A stretch of DNA of 64,000 nt from Vibrio sp. SCSIO 43135. Lineage in GTDB: Bacteria; Pseudomonadota; Gammaproteobacteria; Enterobacterales; Vibrionaceae. The stretch spans positions 3,132,547 to 3,196,546 of the forward strand of contig NZ_CP071859.1 of assembly GCF_023716665.1 (NCBI RefSeq), written 5' to 3'. The notes beneath the pieces are model-generated. The model did no database searches and was not told the origin of the DNA. It saw only the letters and a program-made list of their open reading frames with translations. Below, in pieces: positions 16,795-32,894 of this stretch. A program made the position numbers and the translations under genes. How positions within the stretch are numbered: position 1 is the stretch's first letter; each line of letters begins with the position of its first letter.

Positions 16795-18588
16795 ATGCTA
16801 CATTCAACTAATGAGCGTGTTTCCGCTTTGCGTGCTTGGCTCAATGACAACAACTTCGACGCTATCATCATTCCTCACGAAGATGAGTATCTTGGCGAAT
16901 ACGTCCCAGCCCATAACGAGCGACTACACTGGCTGACAGGGTTTACTGGTTCAGCGGGCGCGGCCGTCATCACCCAAGATAAAGCAGCGATATTTGTCGA
17001 TGGTCGATATACCGTTCAAGTACGTAAAGAAGTACCAGGTGAATTGTTTGAATACCGCCACCTAATCGAAGAACCCGCTCTCGATTGGATTGTTGATAAT
17101 GTAGCTAAAGACAGCAAAGTCGCCTTCGACCCACGTATGCATAACGCAGCGTGGCTAAATCACGCGCAAGCAACCTTAAGTGCCACTCATCACTTATCCA
17201 CTCTTGAAATCAATCCAATAGACCTACTTTGGGCAGATCGTCCAGAACCAGTGATCTCTGAAGTAATGTTGATGACAACTGAGCAAGTTGGACAATCTAG
17301 CTTCGAGAAGCGCACTCAAATAGCAGAACTCATCAAAAAATCGGGCGCAGACAGCGCGGTCATCACCGCATTAGATTCAATCTGTTGGCTACTTAATGTT
17401 CGCGGGCTCGATGTCTCTCGACTACCCGTGTTGCTTTCACATGCTATCTTGCACAGCGACTCAAGCATTGAGTTTTTCCTAGACCCAAGTCGTTTACCAC
17501 AAGAGTTCAACCAACACTCAGGGCCTAACGTTGAAGTCCATCACCCGGATACCCTTCAAGTTCGCCTGGAAGCACTAGAAGGAAAGCGAGTCCTTGTTGA
17601 CCCAACCACAAGTAATGCTTGGTTTAAGTTAGTACTTCAAAATAGTGGTGCCAAAGTGGTTAGCGCAGCTGATCCTTGTTTGCTACCAAAAGCGACTAAA
17701 AACCCAGTAGAGATCGAAGGCATGAAACAGTGCCACCTGCGTGATGGTGCTGCGATGGTTGAATTCCTTTATTGGTTAGATACCGAAGTCGCTGCAGGAC
17801 GCCTACATAACGAAGCGAAGCTATCTGACCAACTTGAAAGCATCCGTCGTAAAGATCCAACCTTAAAAGACCTTAGCTTTGATACCATTTCAGCAGCTGG
17901 CGGCAACGCAGCCATGTGTCACTATAATCACGAGAATCAGCCTCAACCAGGTGAACTCACCATGGATTCTTTGTACTTAGTCGACTCAGGTGGTCAGTAC
18001 CTTGATGGCACAACGGACATAACACGTACGATCGCCATCGGCCAACCAAGTACAGAGATGATTAATCAGTTCACTCTGGCACTTAAAGGCCATATTGGCA
18101 TTGCAAGAGCGCGCTTCCCACAAGGCACTAAGGGCTATCAAATTGACGCACTTGCTCGTCAGCATCTATGGGCAGAGGGTTATGATTATGACCATGGAAC
18201 TGGTCACGGTGTTGGTCACTTCCTAAGTGTTCATGAAGGACCACAAAGCATTTCGAAGAAACAAATCGATGTATCACTATTGAAAGGTATGGTTCTATCC
18301 AATGAGCCTGGCTACTACCGTGCTGATAAGTTTGGCATTCGTATAGAGAACCTCGAATTGGTCGTTGAGTTAGAAACTGAAGGTGATTTCCCAGTCCTTG
18401 CATTTGAGTCTCTTACTCGTTGCCCGATTGACTACCGAAACATTAACGTTAATAAGCTGACCAAGTTTGAGCTTAATTGGCTTAATAGCTATCACGAAAA
18501 GGTATGGCAGGAAATTAGCCCATTAGTGAGTGACGAAGCTAGATCATGGTTACGCAATGCTACTCAACCTCTTGCCTACAAGAACTAA
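16795..18588 (+). CDS. Aminopeptidase P (Xaa-Pro aminopeptidase), M24B family
   Basis: A 597-residue cytoplasmic metallopeptidase that removes an N-terminal residue preceding proline. Length and layout fit the long three-domain APP1 type: two creatinase-like N-terminal domains (about 1-150 and 155-305) and the pita-bread catalytic domain (about 310-530). Metal ligands are visible: two Asp in the VDSGGQYLDGTTDITRT segment, His in HGTGHGVGHFLSVHEGP, Glu in LSNEPGYY and Glu in IRIENLELV. It is therefore distinct from the shorter E. coli PepP. AAGGATAA precedes the ATG. It ends in a strong terminator that overlaps the central parS site. Confidence 0.92.
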   Translation: MLHSTNERVSALRAWLNDNNFDAIIIPHEDEYLGEYVPAHNERLHWLTGFTGSAGAAVITQDKAAIFVDGRYTVQVRKEVPGELFEYRHLIEEPALDWIVDNVAKDSKVAFDPRMHNAAWLNHAQATLSATHHLSTLEINPIDLLWADRPEPVISEVMLMTTEQVGQSSFEKRTQIAELIKKSGADSAVITALDSICWLLNVRGLDVSRLPVLLSHAILHSDSSIEFFLDPSRLPQEFNQHSGPNVEVHHPDTLQVRLEALEGKRVLVDPTTSNAWFKLVLQNSGAKVVSAADPCLLPKATKNPVEIEGMKQCHLRDGAAMVEFLYWLDTEVAAGRLHNEAKLSDQLESIRRKDPTLKDLSFDTISAAGGNAAMCHYNHENQPQPGELTMDSLYLVDSGGQYLDGTTDITRTIAIGQPSTEMINQFTLALKGHIGIARARFPQGTKGYQIDALARQHLWAEGYDYDHGTGHGVGHFLSVHEGPQSISKKQIDVSLLKGMVLSNEPGYYRADKFGIRIENLELVVELETEGDFPVLAFESLTRCPIDYRNINVNKLTKFELNWLNSYHEKVWQEISPLVSDEARSWLRNATQPLAYKN

Positions 18589-18608
18589 AAATCTAACGTA
18601 AACAAAAT

Positions 18609-18636
18609 GGCTACTCACTCTTGAGTAGCCTTTTTG
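18609..18636 (+). terminator. Terminator between aminopeptidase P and thiH
   Basis: Stem GGCTACTCA/TGAGTAGCC with a 4-nt loop and TTTTTGTTT behind it. The minus-strand side reads ATTTTGTTT, so it may also end the thi operon. The parS site begins in its T-run. Confidence 0.9.
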
Positions 18637-18650
18637 TTTCACGTGAAACA
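18635..18650. promoter_or_regulatory. parS site (perfect), central copy
   Basis: TGTTTCACGTGAAACA is an exact 16-bp palindrome matching the conserved ParB-binding parS. It lies between two converging genes, about 38 kb from oriC, while parA and parB lie at 53207-53980 and 52302-53183. Confidence 0.95.
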
Positions 18651-18673
18651 CTCAAACGGTAGGTTGTGCTGAA

Positions 18674-19786
18674 CTACCCTGAATAAGCGTTATGCCAATC
18701 TTTCCATACAGGATCAAAACCGCGCTGCTTAATCATGGTTTCAACACTTTGCGCTGAACGTTCATCACTAATTTCAAATTGCTCTAGCTCTACATCTTCT
18801 AAAGCGTAACCACCAGGTTGAGTTTTTGACGCCGCAGACATACTCGTAATTCCCAATGGCAACACATTATCTCTGAAGTGCGCGGACTCCCTTGTAGACA
18901 GGGAAAGTTCAACTTCTGGATTAAGTAAACGGTAAGCACAAATTAACTGCACCAACTGCTTATCCGACATAACAGATTTAGGCAGCAGCCCACCTTCACA
19001 TGGTCGTAAACGAGGGAATGAAATCGAATAACGCGTTTGCCAATATGTCCGCTCTAAGTAGTCCAAATGCGATGCAACGTAGAAGCAATCTGTCCGCCAA
19101 TCTTCCAACCCGATAAGGGCGCCAATACCTATCTTGTCGATACCAGCCTTAGCCAAGCGATCTGGTGTTTCTAAACGGTATTCGAAGTTTGTCTTGTTGC
19201 CTCTTAGGTGATGCTCAGCATAAGTCGAAGGATGATATGTTTCTTGGTAAACCATTACAGCGTCAAGACCCAACGTTTTCAGCTCGGCGTACTCATCTTG
19301 ATCGAGAGGCTGAACTTCCATCGCAAGGTAACTGAATTCTTGCTTAATTTGTGGCAGGGCTTGGCGGAAATACTTCATTCCAACTTTAGTTTCGTGTTCA
19401 CCAGTCACGAGCAGAACACTGTCAAACTTCATTTTCTTAATGGCTTTTATTTCAGCGTCAATTTCTTCGCTGTTTAGAGTTCGACGCTTGATGCGGTTCT
19501 CCATTGAGAATCCGCAATACGTACATGCATTAGCACACAGATTTGAAAGATATAATGGAATGTATAACGCCATCGTATTGCCGAAACGTTGGCGCGTTAG
19601 TGCCAAAGAACGTTGTGCCATCTGCTCTAAGTAAGGTTCTGCGGCTGGAGAGATAAGCGCCTTAAAGTCTTCCAAATCGCACTTGGGCTTAGAGAGTGCC
19701 CTTTCTACATCAGCTGCAGTTTTTGCACGGATAGACAAAGAAATGTCATCCCAATTCATTTGATTAAATTGCGTAAGAAAGCTCAT
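18674..19786 (-). CDS. thiH: 2-iminoacetate synthase (ThiH)
   Basis: A 370-residue radical-SAM enzyme that cleaves tyrosine to dehydroglycine (2-iminoacetate) and p-cresol, feeding thiazole formation. The [4Fe-4S] motif CxxxCxxC is seen as CANACTYC at about residue 85-92, within LYIPLYLSNLCANACTYCGFS. The rest follows the ThiH family (VTGEHETKVGMKYF, SFPRLRPCEGG). It is the last gene of the thi operon and starts 12 bp after thiG. Use of ThiH rather than the oxygen-dependent glycine oxidase ThiO is usual for enteric-like facultative bacteria. Confidence 0.95.
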   Translation of the reverse strand: MSFLTQFNQMNWDDISLSIRAKTAADVERALSKPKCDLEDFKALISPAAEPYLEQMAQRSLALTRQRFGNTMALYIPLYLSNLCANACTYCGFSMENRIKRRTLNSEEIDAEIKAIKKMKFDSVLLVTGEHETKVGMKYFRQALPQIKQEFSYLAMEVQPLDQDEYAELKTLGLDAVMVYQETYHPSTYAEHHLRGNKTNFEYRLETPDRLAKAGIDKIGIGALIGLEDWRTDCFYVASHLDYLERTYWQTRYSISFPRLRPCEGGLLPKSVMSDKQLVQLICAYRLLNPEVELSLSTRESAHFRDNVLPLGITSMSAASKTQPGGYALEDVELEQFEISDERSAQSVETMIKQRGFDPVWKDWHNAYSG

Positions 19787-19798
19787 TAAAAAGCCCCG

Positions 19799-20560
19799 TT
19801 AATCTAAGAAGGCTGTGAGCGGACTGGAAGCAACTGCGTGATCAGCCACTGCAGCCATACCAGATTCGTAAGCAATTCGACCTGACTCCACCGCCATACG
19901 AAACGCTCTTGCCATCGCTACAGGGTCTTTCGCTGCAGCAATTGCAGTATTCACAAGTACCGCATCAGCTCCAAGTTCCATGGCATAAGCAGCATGTGAA
20001 GGCGCTCCAATACCAGCGTCGACAACAACCGGTACGTTCGCTTGATCGATGATGATTTTAAGGAACTCTTCGGAGACTAAGCCTTTGTTTGAACCTATAG
20101 GCGCTCCTAGCGGCATTACTGCTGCACACCCAACTTCTTCTAGCCTCTTACATAACACAGGATCGGCATGGCAATAAGGCAGCACATTAAAACCATCTTT
20201 GACCAATTGCTCAGCGGCCTTCAGTGTTTCGACTGGATCTGGCATTAAATACTTAGGGTCAGGGTGAATCTCCAGCTTTAGCCAATTGGTTTGAAGTGCT
20301 TCTCTAGCAAGGTGCGCTGCGAATACAGCATCTTCAGCATTCTTAGCCCCAGAAGTATTGGGTAATAGATTTACTCCGGCCTTTACGATTGGACTCAGAA
20401 TATCATCGTCTTGGTTGCCGATTTCAACTCTCTTAAGTGCCATAGTCGCAAGCTCAGAACGAGACTCGATAATGGCATCAATCATGAGCTGATTGTTGGC
20501 AAACTTTCCTGTACCCGTGAATAGACGAGATTGAAACGTTTTATCTGCTATTTTTAACAC
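19799..20560 (-). CDS. thiG: Thiazole synthase (ThiG)
   Basis: A 253-residue TIM-barrel enzyme joining 1-deoxyxylulose-5-phosphate, dehydroglycine and the ThiS thiocarboxylate into the thiazole phosphate. The active-site lysine region is [13 protein letters not shown], and the phosphate loop [31 protein letters not shown] is intact. The frame starts with GTG; an ideal AGGAGG ribosome site lies 6 nt upstream and is built from the last Ala-Gly-Gly codons of thiS, so thiS and thiG are translationally coupled. It forms a complex with ThiH, encoded next. Confidence 0.96.
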   Translation of the reverse strand: MLKIADKTFQSRLFTGTGKFANNQLMIDAIIESRSELATMALKRVEIGNQDDDILSPIVKAGVNLLPNTSGAKNAEDAVFAAHLAREALQTNWLKLEIHPDPKYLMPDPVETLKAAEQLVKDGFNVLPYCHADPVLCKRLEEVGCAAVMPLGAPIGSNKGLVSEEFLKIIIDQANVPVVVDAGIGAPSHAAYAMELGADAVLVNTAIAAAKDPVAMARAFRMAVESGRIAYESGMAAVADHAVASSPLTAFLD

Positions 20561-20562
20561 AG

Positions 20563-20772
20563 TTAACCTCCTGCGAATGCTTGAAACAGTGAAATGGCGT
20601 CGCCTTGATTAACTTGGGTTGTATTCCAATTGCTACGAGGGATTACGACATTGTTGATTGAGAAAACGCAGCCTAGTTCAGGTAAACCAAACTGCTGGAT
20701 AATATCGCTAAGCGAAGCACCTGATAAGATTGACTCTGCTTCACCGTTAATTTGTATTTCTATACAAGACAT
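20563..20772 (-). CDS. thiS: Sulfur carrier protein ThiS
   Basis: A 69-residue ubiquitin-like protein ending in the essential Gly-Gly (FQAFAGG), whose C-terminus is adenylylated by ThiF and converted to a thiocarboxylate that donates sulfur to the thiazole ring. It is slightly longer than the E. coli protein (66). The GGA GGT codons for the two glycines also form the ribosome-binding site of thiG. It sits between thiF (19 bp gap) and thiG (2 bp gap). Confidence 0.95.
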   Translation of the reverse strand: MSCIEIQINGEAESILSGASLSDIIQQFGLPELGCVFSINNVVIPRSNWNTTQVNQGDAISLFQAFAGG

Positions 20773-20791
20773 TGCTTTACTCTATTTGCTA

Positions 20792-21542
20792 TTAGCCGCT
20801 TGCTTGCTTTGAGCAAGTGGTGCACTGCGAATCTTTTGTAATTGATAATTGCTGCCAATCCATCGATTTGCCATCAAACATCTTTATCGTGTTGGTAGAC
20901 AGTAAGAACTCACCTATCGAGATTTTCTGAATCGCGGCTAGCGCTTGGAGATTGCCCATCGTGCCGACCACAGGGCCGACAATACCGCCGGCCGTGCAAT
21001 TCATTTCTTGAGGTAGCTCATCAAACGGGTAAGCACAACGATAACAAGGTACATCATCTCCGGTGAAATCAAATACAGATAGTTGCCCCTGCCAACCTAT
21101 CGCCGCTGCAGTCACCAGAGGTGTTTGAGAGTTAAAACAAGCTTTATTAATTGACTGCCTTGTCGGCATATTGTCACAACAATCTAGTACCAAGTCAGCC
21201 AGCATGACTTCGAGCGAAAGTTGACTATCATCCATTCGCTTTCCGACTGTTCGTACTTGGCAATCAGGGTTAATGTTGGCTACTTGTTTTTGTACCGATA
21301 GGACTTTCGACTGCTCTAAATCACTTTGGCGATAAATCACTTGGCGCTGTAGGTTACTGCTGTCAACAGCATCGTCATCAACAATAACGAGTTTCCCTAC
21401 TCCCGCAGAAGCAAGGTACATAATCGCCGCACTACCTAACCCCCCACATCCAATCACTAACACATGGCTGTTAAGTAATCTCTGTTGGCCTACTTCACCA
21501 ATGTCTGACAAACAAACTTGTCTTTGATAGCGAAGAAACTGG

Positions 21543-21556
<14 letters not shown>
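20792..21556 (-). CDS. thiF: ThiS adenylyltransferase (ThiF)
   Basis: A 254-residue E1-like enzyme that adenylylates the ThiS C-terminus. The nucleotide-binding GCGGLGSAAIMYLASAGVGKLVIVDDD is at about 37-63, R and K/D residues of the E1 active site follow (SSNLQRQVIY), and two CxxC pairs (CYRC at about 175, CTTC near the C-terminus) form the structural zinc site. The penultimate CSKQASG may include the sulfur-relay cysteine. Its ATG overlaps the end of thiE by 14 bp. I see no separate thiI in the window, so sulfur transfer depends on genes elsewhere. Confidence 0.95.
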
Positions 21557-24814
<3,258 letters not shown>

Positions 24815-24922
24815 TTATTTACTTTGGATAAAAATGCTTGGCGGATTGATGCTACAAGAGCGATCACTCGGACGAGTAATCAGATGATAGAATAACCAGA
24901 TGGATCTCTAGTTTAGTATCTT

Positions 24923-25006
24923 CTCTTGTTCCCTTCGCAGGTATTAGCCTGATCAGGTTCAACGGATCCCGAGTTAACGGTCTCAGCCTTATGGCACTCC
25001 GACAAG
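24923..25006 (-). promoter_or_regulatory. TPP riboswitch (thi box)
   Basis: Read on the minus strand, the leader carries the conserved TPP-aptamer elements: GGAGTGCC near the 5' end, GGCTGAGACCGTTAACTCGG, then CCTGATCAGGCTAATACCTGCG and GAAGGGAACAAG. The aptamer starts right at the predicted transcription start and ends about 130 nt before the thiC ATG. When TPP is bound it represses the thi operon. I could not pick out the expression platform with confidence. Confidence 0.96.
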
Positions 25007-25014
25007 TGAATTTT

Positions 25015-25042
25015 ATTATATGGAATCGAGTAGGATTTACAA
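25015..25042 (-). promoter_or_regulatory. Promoter of the thi operon
   Basis: -10 TATAAT (25015-25020) and -35 TTGTAA (25037-25042), separated by 16 bp. The predicted start at about 25008 coincides with the riboswitch 5' end. Confidence 0.75.
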
Positions 25043-25075
25043 ACCCGATTTGTATACTTTTTGCTTAGTTTTTGT

Positions 25076-25459
25076 TCACGATTTGATCAACAACTGAAAT
25101 CCTACCCAAGCGGCAGAAATACTGAGCACAACGTTGAGTAAGACATTCAATCCCATTTTGAAAAATGCGCCCTGCTGCATAAGCAACACGTTATCCATTG
25201 AGAAAGTTGAGAAAGTAGTCAGTGCACCTAGAAAACCTAAGCCTATAATTTGCCTCCAAGGTTCAGTCGCTAATAGTTCATTCTCAAACGCCGCGATTAG
25301 TAGACCCATAGCAAACGAACCAATTACGTTGACTGTGAGCGTTCCATATGGGAACCCTCTACCAAACAGTGCAACACATAGTTCGGAGACTAGATAACGT
25401 GAGCACGCACCAAATGCCCCACCTAATGCAATGAAGCCGAGTATTGATAGTTGTCCCAT
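25076..25459 (-). CDS. crcB: Fluoride channel CrcB/FluC
   Basis: A 127-residue inner-membrane protein with four helices that dimerises into a fluoride-exporting channel. The family marks are GGAFGACSRYLVSE at the start, GTLTVNVIGSFAMGLL (with the key Asn) and GFLGALTTFSTFSMD (the Phe-box and sodium-site region). Start: an ATG behind GGGGAA is preferred over an upstream in-frame TTG. I see no fluoride-riboswitch elements in its 120-bp leader. It lies just upstream of the thi leader on the same strand and likely has its own promoter. Confidence 0.93.
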   Translation of the reverse strand: MGQLSILGFIALGGAFGACSRYLVSELCVALFGRGFPYGTLTVNVIGSFAMGLLIAAFENELLATEPWRQIIGLGFLGALTTFSTFSMDNVLLMQQGAFFKMGLNVLLNVVLSISAAWVGFQLLIKS

Positions 25460-25579
25460 AATATTCCCCAAATTTTTGTATGGCTATTTTAGCGTTTGAT
25501 ACAAAATATGCGAGAAATCAAACTAACATACGTAGAATAATAACTTGATTACTAATCTACTTTTAAAAAGTTACAGGTG

Positions 25580-26962
25580 TCACTTAACTTCAATATAACC
25601 CATCAGCCCAGTCTTCATATGTTCAATGACATGACAGTGGTACATCCAACGTCCAGGGTTATCTGCGACAAATGCGGCCTTCGCCGATCCGTTTTTACCG
25701 AGCAACACCGTGTCGGTATGGAATGGTTCTGATAGTTGTTTTCCATCAAGTTCCAATACGGTAAATGTATGGCCATGAAGATGGATCGGATGGTGATACT
25801 GAGTGACATTTCTAAGATTGAAGATATAAGTCTTGCCTAGCTCCAACGATGCTAATGGTGCGGGTATATTACCTTTACTCATACCTTCCCATGCACGCCG
25901 ATTCGTCAGCCAAAATGTCGGCTTCGATTTACCATCTTTGCCCGTTGGAGATATAGCACCTTCCCATTCAAAAACAAAGTCAACCTGCTGAGCGTTTTTA
26001 ATATCAAGCTCAGGTACGGGGTTTAGTGGCAAAGCAGGGAGTTCCTTACCTTTTGGTAGACTGGAATCGATAATCTCAAATTCACATAGCGGGAAAGGAA
26101 ATCGCCCTTTCATTTGTCGGACGTATACGCGCTTCCCAGGCTCTGGCGCGATTAAGCCGACATCAACCCTCATCCCTGGCCCTATTTTATGCTCAGATAG
26201 CTTATAGGGGCTTCTAATGGGGTTCCCATCGATTGCAATCACCCACGCTTCTGTACCTTCAATTGCTATAGGGTAGGTAATTGTATTATCGACGTTAGCA
26301 ATGCGCAGCCTCACTGTCGCATTGGATTTAAGAGTATAAACGGGCTCATGTACACCATTCACTGTTCCCCACTCGCCCGGAGTCCCCATTCGAGCGCTAA
26401 GGCGAGGAATCATTAAATCTTTCCACTGACCTTGTTTATCTAAATGCCAGTGTTTGAGCATCAAGTCATATTCTTCATCAAACTCAACAGGAATTGCTTC
26501 TTCAATCACAATCAACCCAACGAGCCCCATTCCCAGCTGCTTAACGCTGTTCATATGCGGGTGGTACCAAAATGTACCGGCATCTGGTGGAGTAAATTCA
26601 TAATCAAAGGTTTCACCTGGCATGATAGGAGGTTGACTTAAAAAAGGCACACCATCCATTTCAATAGGGATTCTTAAACCATGCCAGTGAATTGTCGTTG
26701 GCTCAGAGAGTCCATTAGTAAAACGGATCACTACCTTTTCACCTTGCCTACAACGAATTGTAGGTGCAGGGATGGTACCGTTAAAGGCAAGTACACTGGT
26801 CTTATTGTCACCAACCAAGCGTGCAGTAGAAGGCTCTGCAGTAAGATAAAAAATTTTGTTGGAACCCTCGTTTTGTATCTTGGTTAATGAGCAAGCAGGC
26901 AATGCAAATAGAGCGGCTACAGCTGAAGAACAGCGCAGAAAATTCCGGCGAGTTGTATCCAT
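25580..26962 (-). CDS. Tat-exported multicopper oxidase
   Basis: A 460-residue periplasmic copper oxidase of the CueO/laccase type. It starts with a Tat signal (TTRRNFLRCSSAVAALFALPAC), where the final Cys may also make it a lipoprotein. The four copper motifs are all present: HWHG and WYHPHMNS (type 2/3), HPIHLHGH and the type 1/3 HCHVIEHM near the C-terminus. The Met-rich insert of CueO is absent, so cuprous oxidation may be limited. The ATG at 26962 is chosen over the TTG one codon earlier. A good Fur box overlaps its promoter, suggesting a role as a ferroxidase or under iron starvation (inference). Confidence 0.88.
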   Translation of the reverse strand: MDTTRRNFLRCSSAVAALFALPACSLTKIQNEGSNKIFYLTAEPSTARLVGDNKTSVLAFNGTIPAPTIRCRQGEKVVIRFTNGLSEPTTIHWHGLRIPIEMDGVPFLSQPPIMPGETFDYEFTPPDAGTFWYHPHMNSVKQLGMGLVGLIVIEEAIPVEFDEEYDLMLKHWHLDKQGQWKDLMIPRLSARMGTPGEWGTVNGVHEPVYTLKSNATVRLRIANVDNTITYPIAIEGTEAWVIAIDGNPIRSPYKLSEHKIGPGMRVDVGLIAPEPGKRVYVRQMKGRFPFPLCEFEIIDSSLPKGKELPALPLNPVPELDIKNAQQVDFVFEWEGAISPTGKDGKSKPTFWLTNRRAWEGMSKGNIPAPLASLELGKTYIFNLRNVTQYHHPIHLHGHTFTVLELDGKQLSEPFHTDTVLLGKNGSAKAAFVADNPGRWMYHCHVIEHMKTGLMGYIEVK

Positions 26963-26994
26963 CAAAACAATCCATTCTAGTGAAATATCACAAT

Positions 26995-27021
26995 TTTATA
27001 TCACTAATGAAAATCATTCTT
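26995..27021 (-). promoter_or_regulatory. Fur box and promoter of the multicopper oxidase
   Basis: ACTAATGAAAATCATTCTT (27003-27021) matches the 19-bp Fur consensus at about 14 positions, including the core AATGAAAATCATT. A -10-like TATAAA lies at 26995-27000 on the minus strand, so Fur would block RNA polymerase. Confidence 0.7.
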
Positions 27022-27159
27022 AATAAGGCGTTATAAATGTGGGTGGTGTCTTAACAGACTTAAGGGTAACGACAAATACCATAAAGATTTATAGCTACTA
27101 ATTAGATATAAGAATAAAGAGAGCCGAATACTAGTAATATTTTTATATTAGCGTAAACG

Positions 27160-27190
27160 AAAAAGCCCAGTCTTTTGACTGGGCTTTTTA
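27160..27190. terminator. Bidirectional terminator at the end of the rrn region
   Basis: Stem AGCCCAGTC/GACTGGGCT with a 4-nt loop, AAAAA on the left and TTTTT on the right. It is the last stop for rRNA transcripts and insulates the multicopper oxidase region. Confidence 0.92.
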
Positions 27191-27195
27191 ATAAA

Positions 27196-27283
27196 TAGCG
27201 AGTAGTTGAGACTCAAATTTTCCGATTCTGCATGACAGACCGCATTCCTTTTAACATCACCTAACTGACTGAACGACTACTCT
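27196..27283 (-). pseudogene. Degenerate tRNA-Asp copy
   Basis: Read on the minus strand, this 88-nt stretch aligns with the intact tRNA-Asp 77 bp upstream in blocks: AGAGTAGT for GGAGTGGT at the 5' end, GTTCAGT-GTTAG in the D arm, CTGTCA with the GTC anticodon, TTTGAGTC in the T loop, and ACTACTCGCTA for CCACTCCGCCA at the 3' end. The acceptor stem still pairs (GAGTAGT/ACTACTC), but the D-arm region carries an insertion of about 11 nt, the anticodon and T stems are broken, and CCA has become CTA. It lies between two terminators. It is most likely a decayed duplicate. Confidence 0.8.
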
Positions 27284-27320
27284 GTTTTGGTAAACCGCTA
27301 CTTCTATTTGTTCCAAATGC

Positions 27321-27350
27321 AAAAAGACCTCAGCATTTCTGCTGAGGTCT
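27321..27350 (-). terminator. Terminator after tRNA-Asp
   Basis: Stem AGACCTCAGCA/TGCTGAGGTCT with a 4-nt loop, followed on the minus strand by TTTT. It is the first terminator behind the rrn operon. Confidence 0.88.
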
Positions 27351-27359
27351 CGAAATAAA

Positions 27360-27436
27360 TGGCGGAGTGGACGGGACTCGAACCCGCGACCCCCGGCGTG
27401 ACAGGCCGGTATTCTAACCAACTGAACTACCACTCC
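27360..27436 (-). tRNA. tRNA-Asp (GTC)
   Basis: 77 nt with an encoded CCA end. Acceptor GGAGTGG pairs with CCACTCC; the anticodon loop CTGTCAC carries GTC; the T loop TTCGAGT is canonical. It is the distal tRNA of the rrn operon, behind 5S rRNA. Confidence 0.98.
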
Positions 27437-27475
27437 GCAGTGGTATCACTCGCCTGAGCAAGTGTCCAAAATTTA

Positions 27476-27595
27476 AAGCCTGGCGATGTCCTACTCTCAC
27501 ATGGGGAAGCCCCACACTACCATCGGCGCTATTGCGTTTCACTTCTGAGTTCGGCATGGGATCAGGTGGGTCCACAACGCTATGGTCGCCAAGCA
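27476..27595 (-). rRNA. rrf: 5S ribosomal RNA
   Basis: About 120 nt on the minus strand, beginning TGCTTGGCGACCATAGCG and ending in GAGTAGGACATCGCCAGGC. The 5' and 3' ends pair. It lies about 90 bp after 23S. The exact 3' end could vary by 1-2 nt. Confidence 0.96.
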
Positions 27596-27682
27596 AATTC
27601 TTAATTCGGAAAACTGATTTTAAGTTCTAGTTATACACATTCAATGTTCTATTTGAGTCCATCAAAACCCCTTGGGTGTTGT

Positions 27683-30571
<2,889 letters not shown>

Positions 30572-30876
30572 ATACAACCCGAAGGGGTCTTTACGTATGG
30601 CAAACAACCAAGGTGTGTCTCTCATTATTTGAATGAGCGAGAGACATTCGATTTTGCCGGACTCAAATATGAATAACTCGAAAGTTATTCCCAAGAACAC
30701 TTGAATGTGTGTTGGTACCTACATCTCTAAGAGACATAGGATTTGAGAACTTTTATTTGAATAACATCAATCAAATGTTATTCGTCAGCTTTCCAAATTG
30801 TTAAAGAGCTAGATTCTACTTTCTACTTAAAGAAAGAAACCATTTTTAAGAACACTTACGCAAATGTGCTTAAAGA
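30572..30876 (-). other. Spacer between tRNA-Val and 23S, with boxA
   Basis: This 305-bp stretch has no gene. It contains the antitermination signal AGCTCTTTAACA (30799-30810 on the minus strand), which recruits Nus factors ahead of 23S, plus sequences that pair with the 3' flank to form the RNase III processing stem. Confidence 0.8.
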
Positions 30877-30952
30877 TGGTGGGCGATACCGGGCTCGAAC
30901 CAGTGACCCCCTGCTTGTAAGGCAGGTGCTCTCCCAACTGAGCTAATCGCCC
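30877..30952 (-). tRNA. tRNA-Val (TAC)
   Basis: 76 nt with encoded CCA. Acceptor GGGCGAT/ATCGCCC; anticodon loop CTTACAA gives TAC. It is the fourth and last tRNA of the 16S-23S spacer. Confidence 0.97.
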
Positions 30953-30990
30953 ACATTAGTTTTAATTCCTCGTGGAGAAGAATTTCAAGA

Positions 30991-31066
30991 TGGTGGAGCT
31001 AAGCAGGATCGAACTGCTGACCTCCTGCGTGCAAGGCAGGCGCTCTCCCAGCTGAGCTATAGCCCC
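30991..31066 (-). tRNA. tRNA-Ala (TGC)
   Basis: 76 nt with encoded CCA. Acceptor GGGGCTA pairs with TAGCTCC (one G-U); anticodon loop TTGCACG gives TGC. Third tRNA of the rrn spacer. Confidence 0.97.
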
Positions 31067-31095
31067 ATTCTTGAGAGTCATTCTTTAAATAAGAA

Positions 31096-31171
31096 TGGTG
31101 GGTCGTGCAGGATTCGAACCTGCGACCAATTGATTAAAAGTCAACTGCTCTACCAACTGAGCTAACGACCC
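31096..31171 (-). tRNA. tRNA-Lys (TTT)
   Basis: 76 nt with encoded CCA. Acceptor GGGTCGT/ACGACCC; anticodon loop CTTTTAA gives TTT. Second tRNA of the rrn spacer. Confidence 0.97.
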
Positions 31172-31173
31172 AA

Positions 31174-31249
31174 TGGTATCCCGTAGGGGAGTCGAACCCC
31201 TGTTACCGCCGTGAAAGGGCGGTGTCCTAGGCCTCTAGACGAACGGGAC
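31174..31249 (-). tRNA. tRNA-Glu (TTC)
   Basis: 76 nt with encoded CCA. Acceptor GTCCCGT/ACGGGAT; anticodon loop CTTTCAC gives TTC. First tRNA of the rrn spacer, only 2 bp from tRNA-Lys. Confidence 0.97.
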
Positions 31250-31341
31250 ACTAGTGCGAAATGTCTTGGGGGACATCTCTATCTCTTAAACTTCTTAAAC
31301 CATATCAATCTGTGTGAACACTCATCGCAATAATCATCGTA

Positions 31342-32894
<1,553 letters not shown>

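Noticed and set aside
25460..25579. Fluoride riboswitch upstream of crcB
   Set aside because: The leader lacks the conserved fluoride aptamer elements.
27022..27159. ryhB gene
   Set aside because: No sequence like the conserved RyhB pairing core was found.
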